In this document: in pieces, positions 51,104 to 63,630 of the stretch
Position numbering within the stretch: the first letter of the stretch is position 1
Layout: each line of letters starts with the position of its first letter
Notes under the pieces: model-generated
Database searches by the model: none
Told to the model about the DNA's origin: nothing
What the model saw: only the letters and a program-made list of their open reading frames with translations
Position numbers and translations under genes: made by a program
Assembly: GCA_010093485.1 (NCBI GenBank)
Contig: MU001497.1
Span: forward strand, 1,268,098-1,332,097
Reading direction: 5' to 3'
Source: Karstenula rhodostoma CBS 690.94
Lineage: Eukaryota; Ascomycota; Dothideomycetes; Pleosporales; Didymosphaeriaceae
Length of the DNA stretch: 64,000 nucleotides

Positions 51104-52058
51104 ATAATTATATAGTCTATAGCTATAATTTATAATATTTATATACTAGATTAATTATTATACTAATAGAGATTAATTTACTAGATAATATATTAGATCT
51201 TATAATATATATAGTTAGATATATCTAGATTACTAATAGATTTACTACTAGTATATACTATATTATATTTATTATTAAGGATTAGTTACTTATTATTATT
51301 AGCTATTTTAATAGAGTAGGATATAGTATAGGTCTTTTCTTATAAAAGCTAGCTTTTATATATAGTACTATAAGTTACTTACTACTAATAGGTAACCTCT
51401 CTTTTATATTCTTTTTTAAATTATAATATCCTTAATATTTCGCGACTTCTCTATAATTATATATTAAGTATTAGTAAATAAGGAGTATACTACCCTACTA
51501 GTATTATATAGTATTATAGCGTTACTATATTATATAATATATATAGGTAGGTTAATACTTAGTTAATTAAGTCTAGTACTATAGGCGCCCTTCTTTTTCT
51601 TTTATTATAAATAGTACTATCCTTTAGAGCTATTTAATAGAACTATATAATATTTCTAGATATTTCCTTATTACTTAGTAGTTATAATAGTAACTTTATA
51701 TTAAAAAAAAAAAAATTTATATATATATATATAATTATAGAGAAGTAATAAAATATTAAAGATATTATAAAATATTAAGAATATTATATATTAATAATAT
51801 TATAATTTAAAAAAGAATATAAAAAAGAGGTTACTTCCTAGTAGTAAGTAACTTATAGTATTATATATAAAGGCTAGCTTTTATAGGAAGAGACCTATAC
51901 TATATCTCTATTAAAATAGCTAATAATAAGTAAATAATTATTAGTAATAAATATAATCTTATATATACTAGTAGTAGTACTAACTTTATCTACTACTTAA
52001 GACTAAATATTTTAAAAAACCTCTATAAGGTTAAATATATTCTCTAGTAAGTTAACTT

Positions 52059-52295
52059 TATACTACCCTACTAGTATTATATAGTATTATAGCGTCGCTA
52101 TATTATATAACGCGTATAGGCAAGTTAATACTTAGTTAATTAAGCCTAATACTATAGGCGCCTTTCTTTCTCTCTTATTATAAATAGTACTATCCTTTAG
52201 AGCTATTTAATAGAACTATATAGTACTTCTAGATATTTCCTTATTACTAGGTAGTTATAATAATAACTTTATATTAAAAAAAAAAAAAAAAAAAA
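52059..52295 (+). mobile_element. R2f: 5'-truncated R2 with poly-A
   Basis: A 237-bp copy that begins inside R2 (TATACTACCCTACTAG) and ends in about 22 A. It is flanked by AAGTTAACTT at 52,049-52,058 and 52,296-52,305. The empty site is visible in R2g near 56,625 and R2h near 60,283. It keeps more CpG than most R2 copies (AGCGTCGCTA, AACGCGTA) and one CpA (GGCAAG), so it is a late arrival. Confidence 0.88.
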
Positions 52296-52684
52296 AAGTT
52301 AACTTATATTAGTATAATAATTAATCTAGTATATAAATACTATAAGTTATAGCTATAGACTATATAATTATAGAATCTATTAGTAAGTTTTTTATATAGG
52401 TATATATACGCGCCTATAGTATTACTAATATAATATTACTAATCTAATATAGAATTACCTCTATAGTAGTTAACTAAGAATAGGAACTTTACTACTAAAT
52501 AGTAAAAGATAATTATAATAGTTTTTAAGGGCTATAAGGAGTTAGACTTTATAGTAAAGGTAATTATAATTAAGTTTAAGTAACCTATATAGTTAATAAA
52601 TATAGAGTAGGTAATAGTTACCCTATAATAATAGATAAAGTAAAAAGTAGTAGGTAATATTAATAGTAATAATAAGTAGGTAAT

Positions 52685-53211
52685 TATTATAATTATAATA
52701 GAACTAGACTAGAAGAAAGGAAAGAATTATATATAAAATATTAGTAATAGAGATAAAGCTAATAGGTACTTATATATAAGTTTATAAAGTAGCTTATATT
52801 ATAAGTTATATAACTATAATTCTACTAAAAGTATAAAATTCTAGAAATATTAAGTCTTAGTAGGAGTAAAGTAAATACTCTTACTAAGAGGGTAGAATCT
52901 ATAGGAGTAGACTAGGGGATTTTAAAATAATAAAAATTAAAATAACTAGTATATAATTTAAGAAAATTTTTATATAGTTTCTATTTTTTATAATTAATTT
53001 TAAATATTATTTAGAAGTAGTTTACTTTTATACCTAAATTAAAGCTATTTATATATATAAATACTTAGTTTTCTTTTAATATTATTATATTATATTATAT
53101 TATAGTATAGAATTATTATCTAACCTTATATTTACTTCTATTATATCTTATTCTTTAAATAATCTTTAAGGTATAGATTTAGATTAGGTATATAGAAAAC
53201 CCCTTATAATA
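52685..53211 (+). repeat. Gypsy2 5' LTR
   Basis: 527 bp, TATTATAATTATAATAGAAC to CCCCTTATAATA; two bases shorter than the Gypsy1 LTRs. Confidence 0.9.
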
Positions 53212-53329
53212 TTTTAACTATTTAAGAATTTAAGTTAATATAGTATTACTAAATATATCTACTAGTATAGGAGGCTTAAGTAGAAGCTTAACTTTAGGCC
53301 TAGCTAGTAGTCTAGCTACTCTCTTAGCT

Positions 53330-55330
53330 ATATAAGCTAAGAAGATAGAATAGCTTAAAGCTTAGCTAACTACTATTTTAGAGTAGATATAGACTTTAGT
53401 AGTAATAACTAACTTAATATAAGTTAACTTTAAGATTCTAGAAAATTATAATAAAGAAGTTAAAAGTAACCTTAAAACTTTTCTTATAAATATAAAATTA
53501 TACTATAAGTATAATAGTAATATATTTAGAAATAACTAGACTAAAGTTCTAGTAGCTATAATATATATAATAGAAAAGGCTATAGAATAGATATACCCTA
53601 TTATTAAAGACTTTCTAGTATATAAAATAGAGCTAGATAGATAGGATAATAAAACTATAAAAGTATTTAAATTCTAAAGAGGATTTAAGAAATAAATTAA
53701 GATTATATTTAATAAAATAGATAAAGAATAATAAATTAAATAATTTATCTAATATATTAAGTAAATAGAATTAGCTAGAAAATACTCTACTATATTCTAA
53801 TAGCTCTAGGCTAAAATTAATTAGAATAATACCCTACTATAGGTAGTATACTATAATAGCTTAAAGGAGTTAGTTAAGAATAAATTACTCTATTATAAGA
53901 AGCCTAATAGTCTAAAAACTCTAATTAAACTAGTAGTATAAATTAACTATTAATTATATAAATAATAGCTAGAAAAGAAAGAATTTACTAAACTAGTATT
54001 TAGTCTAAGGGCTAATATATAGAAGCTATATTATAAGTAAAGAAATTATAATAGAGATATAATTATAGGAGATAAGGCCTATAAAAAGAAGGAATAAACC
54101 TTATAGTAAAAGAAGTAGAATAATATCTAATAATTAAAAATAAGACTTATCTAAACTATAGAGAGAAAGTATACTTTAAGACTAAATATTTTTTTAAAAA
54201 GTTCTAGAATAAGTAAGTCTAAATAATAAAGATAGCTATAGTAATACTATAGTCTAGAACCCCTATACTACTATAGGGGAATATTATAGATAATAAATTT
54301 AAAACCTCTAAACTACTAATAGAAGTCTAGTAAATAACTAATAAAAAGAATATTATAAACTAAATCCTATAAAACCTATATTAAATATATAAAAATAGTA
54401 AATACTTTATACTAGTTTAAAACTATAAGATTAAGATTATAGGTATAAATACTAACTAAATATACTATAGGATAATAGAAAAGTAAGGTAGAATACTAGC
54501 CCTAGTATAGTAAATTTAAATAAATAATAACTATTTAATAATTATATAGTAGTACTATAGATTTACTAAATATAAATACTATAAAAGGAAAAAAGATATA
54601 GTAGTAAAAGTACTTAGTAAATTAGAGTATAAAGGAATACTAAAAGAAGATTATACTATAGAGTTATACTATATATATAGGTATAAGGAATAGAAAGAAT
54701 ACTATAATACCTTAAAATAGTATTAATATTACTTATAGTATTATTTAATATACTAGAAATAGAAATATATAGTAGAATATTAGCCTATAAAATATAACTT
54801 AAAAAAAACTAAAAAGCTTTATAAGTATAATAATAATACTTATCTCTTATAAAAAAACCTAAAATATATATAATAAGTTTAATAGGAAGACTATAACTAT
54901 ATAAAGGAATATCTAGAATATCTTAGTAAAAAGAAAGAAATTACTAATAGCTAATAGAAAAAATATTATAAATCTATTATATTATATAACTATTTAGTTA
55001 TAAGATACTCTATATACTAAAATTAAGTAAGTAAAGAAGAACTTATTTAAATTCTTAAGGTAGAATAATACTAAAAGTATATATATTAGAATTACCCTAA
55101 AACCCCTTAGAAACACTAATAGAGTAACTAGAGATAATATATAAAAGAGTTTAAGAAAATAAAAGACCTATAATATAATAACTATTTACTATATAATAAA
55201 TATAAGTATATAAAAGTCTATAATAAAACTTAAATAATATTAAAAAACTAGGATACTACTAGGTAATAAGCTAAGCTAGTAAAGGTATTATAAAGGCTTA
55301 GAGAGTAAATAAAAATAGTAAGGCTATAGA
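53330..55330 (+). pseudogene. gag: Gypsy2 gag relic
   Basis: Parallel to Gypsy1 gag. The zinc knuckle at 54,148-54,189 again reads Tyr at the three Cys and the His positions with the same x2-x4-x4 spacing. The Tyr-rich region downstream is also present but differs more from Gypsy1 than capsid and pol do, so this segment was more variable within the family. Confidence 0.7.
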
Positions 55331-56725
55331 ATTCTATATAAAAAAATAAATTATAGTTAAAGAATTCTAAGTAAATATACTAATAGACCCTAGTACTACT
55401 AGATATCTAATTTTATTTAGGATAGTAAAAAAATATAACTTACTATATTAAAATAAAATAGAACTAGTCTAATTAAAATAGTAAATAGGATATTTTTCTA
55501 AAGGTATAATAAAGGCTAGTTATACTTTAAAATACTACTATTACTAGTAAATATTAAAGGATTTAAGAGCTAATATAGCTTTATTATAATAAATATAGAA
55601 AGCTTTAAAGCTATTATAGACTATAACTAGTTATTAAAAAATAATCTAAATATTAACTAAAAAAGTTAAATAATATATAGCTAAGAATTAATATTATAGA
55701 TTACTAGTATAAGGTATCTATAGAAAGTAAAGTAAAAAGCTCTAGATACTTTAACTAAGTAGGCTATATAATAATAGACTAAAAGGATTTTAGCTACTAA
55801 AATTATTAGAATTCTAAAAAAAAATCTAAAATAAGTATAAATTATCTAGGTATAATACTTAGATCTCTAGGTTATAAAAAAACTATTAATAATTTTACTA
55901 AAATATAAAAAGTATATAGAACTCTTTAAAGAAATTAAAAGGAAAGAACTACTAGATTACTAAAAATAAAATTATAAAATATTTCTAGAAAAGAATATAA
56001 AACTATAACTAAAATAGCTAAGGCTAATATTAGTAAACTAAGAAAAAGAAGTATAAAAGTACTTATAAAAGAACTTTTTTTTTTTTTTTTTTTTTAATAT
56101 AAAGTTACTATTATAACTATCTAGTAATAAAGAAATATCTAGAAGTACTATATAGTTCTATTAAATAGCTCTAAAGGATAGTACTATTTATAATAAAAGA
56201 GAAAAAAGGGCGCCTATAGTACTAAACTTAATTAACTAAGTATTAACCTACCTATATATATTATATAATATAGTAATACTATAATACTATATAATACTAG
56301 TAAGGTAGTATACTCCTTATTTACTAATACCTAATATATAATTATAGAGAAGTCGCGAAATATTAAAAATATTATAAAATATTAATAATATTATAATTTA
56401 AAAAAGAATATAAAAGAGAGATTACCTACTAGTAGTAAGTAACTTATAGTATTATATATAAAGGCTAGCTTTTATAGAAAAAGACCTATACTATATCTCT
56501 ATTAAAATAGCTAATAATAATAAGTAACTAATTCTTAGTAATAAATATAATATAGTATATACTAGTAATAAATCTATTAGTAACCTAGATATATCTAACT
56601 ATATATATTATAAGATTTAATATATTATCTAGTAAGTTAACCTCTATTAGTATAATAATTAATCTAGTATATAAATACTATAAGTTATAGCTATAGACTA
56701 TATAATTATAGAGTCTATTAGTAAG

Positions 56726-56761
<36 letters not shown>

Positions 56762-57049
56762 TTACTAATCTAAGGTAGAATTACCTCTATAATAGTTAAC
56801 TAGAAATAGGGACTTTACTAGTAAGTAGTAAGAGCTAATTATAATAGTTTTTAAAAGTTAAAAGGAGCTAGACTTTATAGTAAAAGTAATTATAATTAAG
56901 TTAAAATAACTTATATAGTTAATAAATATAGAATAGGTAGTAGTAACTTTATAGAATATATAAGAAAGTAGCGGGTAATATTAATAGTAATAATAAGTAA
57001 GTAATATTAATAGTAATAATAGATAAATAGTATTAATAGTAATAGTAAT

Positions 57050-58329
57050 ATTATATATAATTACTATAAGGGTAGGTAAATTAATAAAGTAAGGGGGATA
57101 AAAAGGTATATTATACTTTACTAATATATAAATAAAGGGGGACTAAAAAAGTAGCTAAGGTTTACCTAGTATCTATATATAGGCTAACTAAAAAAGGTAT
57201 AGTACTAAGCTAGTTAAAATAGACTTAGTATATACCTACTAATATATTAGAAATCTAATAATAGAGAGTTAATAAGGTATTAAAAAGAATAGTTTTTATT
57301 AAGACTAGAAGAAAAATATATATAGATAAGTACTACTATTTATATTACTTTCTCCTATCCTATACTCTATTAGTTATTAATAATATATATATAAAAAAAG
57401 AAAAGAATATAAGTAAAATATCTATCCCTAATATATTATAAATCCTACTTAATAATATAGTATAATACTTATAGTTCTAGACTTACTAATATATTATCTA
57501 TACCTTAGAATTAATCTAACTAATAAATCTATATAGGTAGTAATATACCTATTCCCTACTATCTATCTAAGAATACTAATAACTAATACCTATAATAAAG
57601 TAAAAAAGTATAATAAGAGTATTTAAATAATAATAGTAATAATAGGTAATAGTTATAATATCTAAGAAATTAAGAGCTAGCTAGAATCTAAATTTAAAGT
57701 ATATATAAATATAAAAGAAGTACTTAAACTATATAAGCTAAGTTAGCTAGTAATATAATACTTATTATCTCCTAGCTATAAATATATACTATAGTAATAA
57801 GAGATATAAGATATATAAAATTACTATAATAATAAAAAAAAGACTAAAGAGGATAAGAAGTTTATAATAAAAATAATAAGTAATAAAGTAAGTATTTACT
57901 AGATATAAGAGATTCTATATAGTATAGTAGTATAAGTATAAATAATAATAATAGTAATAGTAAAAGAGTTTTAAGTCTTATCTTAAGTTTTAAGTATAGA
58001 GTCTATAAGGTAATATATAAAGAATAAAGAATAAAAAATAAAGAATAAGAATAGGAATAATAACTATATATAGTTAGTATTTAATAATAGTAATAGGGGT
58101 ATATAGTATTTAATTATAAAATACTAAGTATAGGAGCTTAGTATTATATTAATAGTAAAATAAAGTAATAAGGATTATAATATAGTTAACTAGTATCTAG
58201 TTATAATTAGTAGCTTTTAATAGATCTTAATAACTAGTTCTAGGGAAAGATAGTAATTAAATAAACTTAACTTAGTAAAGTAAGGATTTTAAATAAATAA
58301 ATAAAAAGGTAATTAACTAATACTAGTCT
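57050..58329 (-). mobile_element. R1f: long R1 copy inside R2g
   Basis: About 1.28 kb, parallel to R1a from the constant end (left) to ACTAATACTAG (right), with internal differences. Its constant end (ATTACTATAAGGGTAGGTAAATT) matches the R1g subtype better than R1a. The insertion is in the R2g VNTR, so its target duplication is hidden in repeated AATAGT units. No protein was recognised. Confidence 0.75.
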
Positions 58330-58457
58330 AGTAATAGTAATAGTAATAGTAATAGTAATTATAATAGTAATAGTAATAGTAATAGTAATAGTAATAGTAA
58401 TAGTAATAGTAATAGTAATAGTAATAGTAATAGTAATAGTAATAGTAATAGTAATAG
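58329..58457. repeat. Hexanucleotide array AATAGT
   Basis: About 20 units of AATAGT with one irregular stretch near 58,360. It marks the junction of R1f with the R2g VNTR and probably grew by slippage after the insertion. Confidence 0.88.
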
Positions 58458-59025
58458 GGTAATATACTAAGCTATAAGCTATAAGCTATAGATAAAAGTT
58501 AAGGATATTAGTAAGTATAAATAAAGAGAGTTAGTATTAAATAATAGTTAGTATTATACTAATAATTAAAAAAGTATAAAAATATATAAAATAAGTATTA
58601 AAGAAGGATAAAAAGCTCCCTCCTATTATAAATATACTATATAGTCCTATAGGCCTGGATTAGAATCCAGGCTAATAAAAGAACTTAGAATAGAAGTATA
58701 TTTAGAAAAGTTATAGTCCTATAGCTTTTCTAATTCTATAGGTATCTAAAAAGAATAGTAAGCTATAACTCTATATAAATTATAGATAGCTAAATAATAC
58801 TATAATTAAAAATTAGTATCTATTATCTTTAATTATAGAGCTTATAGATTATCTCTAAGGAACTAAGTAATTTATAAAATTTAATATATATAATAGATAT
58901 TACTATATATAAATTACTAAAGGGTATAAATAAAAAATAATATTTAGAACTAAGTATACTCTTTATAAATACTAAGTTATACTATTTAAATTAATAAATA
59001 CCCCTATAATATTTTAGGTAGTTAT

Positions 59026-59262
59026 ATATTATATACAATCACTATAAGGGTGGGTAAATTAATAAAGTAAGGGGGATAAAAAAACGCGTTATACTTTACT
59101 AATACACGAATAAAGGGGGACTAAAAAAGCGGCTAAGGCTTACCTAGTATCTATACGTAGGCTAACTAAAAAGGGTATAGTGCTAAGCTAGTTAAAACGG
59201 GCTTAGCGCGTGCCTGCTAATATATAAGAAATCCGATAATAGAGAGTCGATAAGGTATTAAA
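59026..59262 (-). mobile_element. R1g: young R1 copy, barely mutated
   Basis: A 237-bp 5'-truncated R1 with the perfect 12-bp duplication TTAGGTAGTTAT (59,014-59,025 and 59,263-59,274). It is the only stretch here with about ten CpG and several CpA and TpG in 240 bp (AAACGCGTTATAC, TACACGAAT, AGCGCGTGCCTGC). It therefore shows what R1 looked like before RIP. It inserted in Gypsy2 RT sequence that was already, or has since been, strongly mutated. Confidence 0.9.
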
Positions 59263-59730
59263 TTAGGTAGTTATTAATAAGATATAATATAAATACTTAA
59301 ATATATTCTATATAATATACCTTAATAATATACTTATCTACTTTACTAGAATACTAAAGAAATATATTAGATATATAAAAAAAGTACTTAAGAAGATAAA
59401 GAAATATTAGTTACTTTTCTATCTAAATAAATATAAGTTCTATATTACTAAAATAGAGTATCTAGAATTTATTATTTTAAAAGAAAGTATATTAATAGAT
59501 CTAAAGAAGATTACTATAATATAGAAATAGCTAGTTTCTAAGTTAGTAAAGAATATCTAGTTCTTTTTAAAGTTTACTAACTTCTATTAGAAGTTTATAA
59601 AAGACTATTCTAAAACTATTATACTACTAATAGATTTTATAAAGAAAAGTAATAATAAAATTATATAACTAATTTAAAAAAGGCTATTAGAGGTATTTAG
59701 GAAATTATAGGTAATATTCCTAATAGTCCT

Positions 59731-60995
59731 TTTTTTTTTTTTTTTTTTTAATATAAAGTTACTATTATAACTACCTAGTAATAAGGAAATATCTAGAGGT
59801 ACTATATATTTCTATTAAATAGCTTTAAAAGATAGTACTATTTATAATAAGAGAGAAAGAAGGGTACCTATAGTACTAGGCTTAATTAACTAAGTATTAA
59901 CCTACCTATATATATTATATAATATAGTAATACTATAATACTATAATATTATATAATACTAATAGAATAGTATACTCCTTATTTACTAATATCTAATATA
60001 TAATTATAGAAAAGTTATAAAATATTAAGAATATTATAATTTAAAAAAGAATATAAAAGAGAGGTTACTTACTAATAGTAAGTAATTTATAGTACTATAT
60101 ATAAAGGCTAGCTCTTATAGAAAGAAACCTATACTATATCCTACTCTATTAAAATAGCTAATAATAATAAGTAACTAATTCTTAATAATAAATATAATAT
60201 AGTATATACTAGTAGCGAGCCTATTAGTAATCTAGATATATCTAACTATATATATTATAAGATCTAATATATTATCTAGTAAGTTAACTTTTATTAATAT
60301 AATAATTAATCTAGTATATAAATATTATAAGTTATAGCTATAAACTATATAATTATAGAGTCTATTAGTAAGTTTTTTATATATATATATATATATAGTA
60401 TTACTAACCTAGAGTAGAATTATCTTTATAGTAGTTAACTAGAAATAGAGACTTTATTAGTAAATAATAAAAGCTAATTATAATAGTTCTTAAAAGTTAA
60501 AAGGAACTAGACTTTATAGTAAAAGTAATTATAATTAAGTTAAAGTAACCTATATAATTAATAAATATAGAGTAGATAGTAGTAGCTTTATAGAATATAT
60601 AAGGAAGTAGTAAGTAATATTAATAGTAATAATAGGTAAGTAATATTAATAGTAATAATAGGTAGGTAATATTAATAGTAATAATAGGTAGGTAATATTA
60701 ATAGTAATAATAGGTAAGTAATATTAATAGTAATAATAAGTAGGTAATATTAATAGTAATAGGAATAATAATTAGGTAATATACTAAGCTATAAGCTATA
60801 AGCTATAGGTAAAAGTTAAGGATATTAATAAGTATAGGTAAGAAGAGTTAGTATTAAATAACTATTAGTTAGTATTATACTAATAATAAAAAAAGTATAA
60901 AAATATATAAAATAAGTATTAAAGAAGGATAAAAAGCTCTCTCCTATTATAAGTATACTATATAGTCCTATAGGCCTAGATTAGAATCCAGGCTA
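59731..60995 (-). mobile_element. R2h: complete uninterrupted R2 copy
   Basis: 1,265 bp, from 19 T to the palindrome at 60,974-60,993. It is flanked by CCTAATAGTCCT (59,719-59,730) and CCTAATAGCCCT (60,996-61,007), a 12-bp duplication with one C/T difference. It is the best reference copy of the family. The 26-bp VNTR (60,614-60,775) has about six units. Confidence 0.92.
60614..60775. repeat. R2 VNTR, 26-bp unit
   Basis: About six units of TAATATTAATAGTAATAATA followed by GGTARG. Unit number varies between copies: about three in R2c and two to three in R2b and R2g. Confidence 0.85.
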
Positions 60996-63630
60996 CCTAA
61001 TAGCCCTACTTTTATAAATATTTAACTTATAAAAACTAGTAAGGGTTAAAATAGATATATCTAATTATATATTAAGAGTAATTCTCTTATAACTAAATAA
61101 AAATAAAAAATAGAGATTAGTATTTTATTATTTATAAAAAATTTTAAAAGTAGAACTTACCTATAATATTTATAATAAGAAACTACTAGTAATAATAAAT
61201 ATTTTTAAATAATAGAAAGTATAACTTATAGGAGCCTATTTTAAGGTAGAAGTATAGATAGATTACTAGAACCTTACTAGCTTTATATTAACTAAAAAGC
61301 TTAACTAATAATAAGTATAATAAATAGAATTCTTAGTAAACTTTAATTTTATAATTTACTATTAACTTATAATTCTTAATAGTATAGTAGATACTTTAAG
61401 TAAATAATTAGACTTAACTAAGGATAAAGTTAAGCTATATAATATAGTACTATATAAATATAAAAATAGTATACTTAAGTATAACTAGCTAAAGATTAGA
61501 GTATAAATAACTAGTCTAAAGTATATAAAACTAGAAATATAAAACTTTTAGGACTACTAAAAACTTAATTAAGGCTAAAAAGAGGAATATAATCTCTTTA
61601 AGTATAATTTTAATAAAACTAGATAAGACTACTAATAGTAAATTATTATTAATAATAGATATATACTTATTCTAATTAGAAGACTATATAAATTAAGAGA
61701 ATAGAAATATCTAGGTATTAAAGAAATAATATATTATATTATAAATAAATATACTATCCCTAAGCTTAAGTAATTAGTTATAATAGAGATAAGTAACTAT
61801 TTAGCTTATTATAAAAATAAGTCTAAGAGATATAAGCCTTATAGACTCCTATAATTACTACCTATAGTAAAATAACTATAATAAAGTATAATTATAGATT
61901 TTATTATAAAACTTCTAAAATTACTATAGTTAAGGATAAAGTATATATATAATACTATTATAGTAATAGTATATAGACTTATAAAGATAGCTAAGTTTAG
62001 GCCTATAAAAGAGTTTATAATAGTAAAAGAACTAGCCTATAAGGTTAATAATATATTATTCTTTAAGTATAAATTACTAAAAGAATTTATTATAAATAGA
62101 GATAAACTTTTTACTTTAAAGTACTAGAATACTTTTACTATAGCTCTAAAAATAAACTAAAAGCTATTAATAAACTTCTACTCTAAAATAAATAAATAAA
62201 TAAATAAATAAATAAAATATATAAATTAAATACTTAAGTAGTATTTATAATTTTATATTAATAAGTAATAGAATAACTAAGTAAAACTTCTACTAAATAT
62301 ATAGTTAGTATATAATAGCTTAAGGTTAGGTATAATAGAATACTTACCCTACTATATAAATTATAAATATAAGCTAGTTACTTATTAAAATCTAAAAGAT
62401 ATAGAAAGTATCTCTACTAGAGCCTAAAATAAAGCTTAGAAGATAAAGAAACTTTATAAAGTCTTATAAAAAAGGATTATCTATAGAGCCTTTATAGTAT
62501 TTAAGAATATAAATATATAAAAGATTAAAAAACTAATTTTTAAAAAAGGGGATAAAGTTTTCCTATTATAGAAAAATCTAAAAATAAAATAACTAAGTAA
62601 GAAACTAGATTATCTTTAGATAAAACCTTTTAAAGTTTAAGAAATAAAAAAACTAGTTATAACTAAACTACTTCTACTAATAAGTATAAAAATATACTTT
62701 ATTTTTTATAAATTATTTTTAGATCTAGTACCTCTAAATACTCTAATTAAGATCTAGCTAGAGTTAAAAAATAATAAGTATAAAGTTAAAGTAATTAAGA
62801 ACCTATAAATAATTAAGAATTAGTAAAAATATCTAGTTAAGTAGAAAGAATAAATAGAATAGTATAATATTTAGGAACTAAAAAGAAACCTAATAAACTA
62901 TAAAAAACTACTAAAAAACTTCTACTAGTTAATAATAAAAAATTAACTTTAAAGGGGTTTATTAATAAAGATATTAATTTAAAATTAGAAAAAAAGTTAG
63001 AAAAGGTAAAAAAAATTAATAATAGAAGAATTAGTCTATAATTAGCTTAGATTAGTTAAGGGTCTATATAGTAATAATATAGAAGTAGTACTAATATTTA
63101 TACTTTTTAAAGCCCCCTTTTTTAGATAATCTAGTATACTAAATATATAAATATTATAAATTATAAATAACTACTTCTACTTTTCTATCTCTATAATCTC
63201 TACTTTTAGGTAAGCCTTAATATAGAGAAAAGTAAAATATTTTTTATACTTTTTAAACTAAATATATTTTTACTTTTTTTTAGAAACCTAAAGACTATAC
63301 TCTATATTAATAGTAATATATATAGTATACTTTCTAGTTAAAGTATTTATAAAATACTTTAGAACCCTCTTCTCTATATAATAAGTATACTTTATTAGTA
63401 TTACTAGACTATAATAATAAACCTTATTAGTATAAATATAATAATAATTAGTTAATAATTATTTTAGTACTTTAGGTATAGTTAGGGAAGCTTAAGAAAT
63501 CTAGAGGAGAAGATAATACTATATCTAAAGGTATAGAAGGATAAATTTTTATACCCTTAAACTATACTATAATAGTAGGTTATAAGGTAATAATAGAGTA
63601 TTAAAATAATAATCTTAAAAAGAGGGATAA

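Larger units (their letters stand above)
43491..51715 (+). mobile_element. R2e: plus R2 carrying CopiaB
   Basis: Parts 43,491-44,064 and 51,104-51,715 make one plus-strand R2, from the 5' palindrome (43,493-43,512, fully RIP-changed) to a 13-A tail. Its left neighbour ends in ATATATAATT, and a similar phrase follows the tail after a short TA run, so the target duplication is imperfect. It inserted into R2d in the opposite orientation, like R2c in R2b. Confidence 0.78.
42948..52684 (-). mobile_element. R2d: minus R2 hosting many insertions
   Basis: Pieces of one minus-strand R2 lie at 42,948-43,233, 43,440-43,490, 51,716-52,058 and 52,296-52,684. Read in sequence they rebuild the order of intact R2h. 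They are separated by a copia solo LTR, by R2e (carrying CopiaB) and by short R2f. Gypsy2 interrupts the element at 52,685, and its 5' end would lie beyond the window. It starts at a poly-T run inside CopiaC. Confidence 0.75.
56077..58674 (-). mobile_element. R2g: minus R2 in Gypsy2 pol, carrying R1f
   Basis: Flanked by the perfect 12-bp duplication ATAAAAGAACTT (56,065-56,076 and 58,675-58,686). It begins with about 20 T and ends at the best-preserved R2 palindrome (58,653-58,672, with TGG and CCA intact). Net length is about 1.3 kb without R1f. The R2 26-bp VNTR is where R1f landed. Confidence 0.9.
55340..62946 (+). pseudogene. pol: Gypsy2 pol relic, interrupted three times
   Basis: Protease-like part near 55,380-55,480. 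Reverse transcriptase in pieces around 58,687-59,025 and 59,263-59,730, with YLNN at 59,318-59,329 in place of YLDD. RNase H about 61,060-61,230. Integrase about 61,600-62,500. Chromodomain about 62,760-62,946 (YLVK-stop-K at 62,830-62,847), ending at a TAA at 62,944. The R2g, R1g and R2h insertions fall within the protease/RT half. The same Asp-to-Asn and Trp-to-stop changes as in Gypsy1 show a common mutational process; they need not be inherited from one dead ancestor. Confidence 0.82.

Noticed and set aside
58329..58457. CRISPR-like array
   Set aside because: It is a pure hexanucleotide microsatellite without spacers; the 8-bp and 26-bp arrays are also simple tandem repeats.
58653..58672. 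The R2 palindrome as a tRNA T-arm or B box (a tRNA-derived SINE)
   Set aside because: The loop is 8 nt and lacks the TTCRA core, and no A box or acceptor stem is found nearby. It sits at the extreme 5' end, which does not fit a tRNA-derived head.
60614..60775. Telomere-like or centromere satellite repeat
   Set aside because: The 26-bp unit is internal to R2 and does not resemble TTAGGG. The window as a whole could be centromeric or subtelomeric, but nothing in the sequence proves either.
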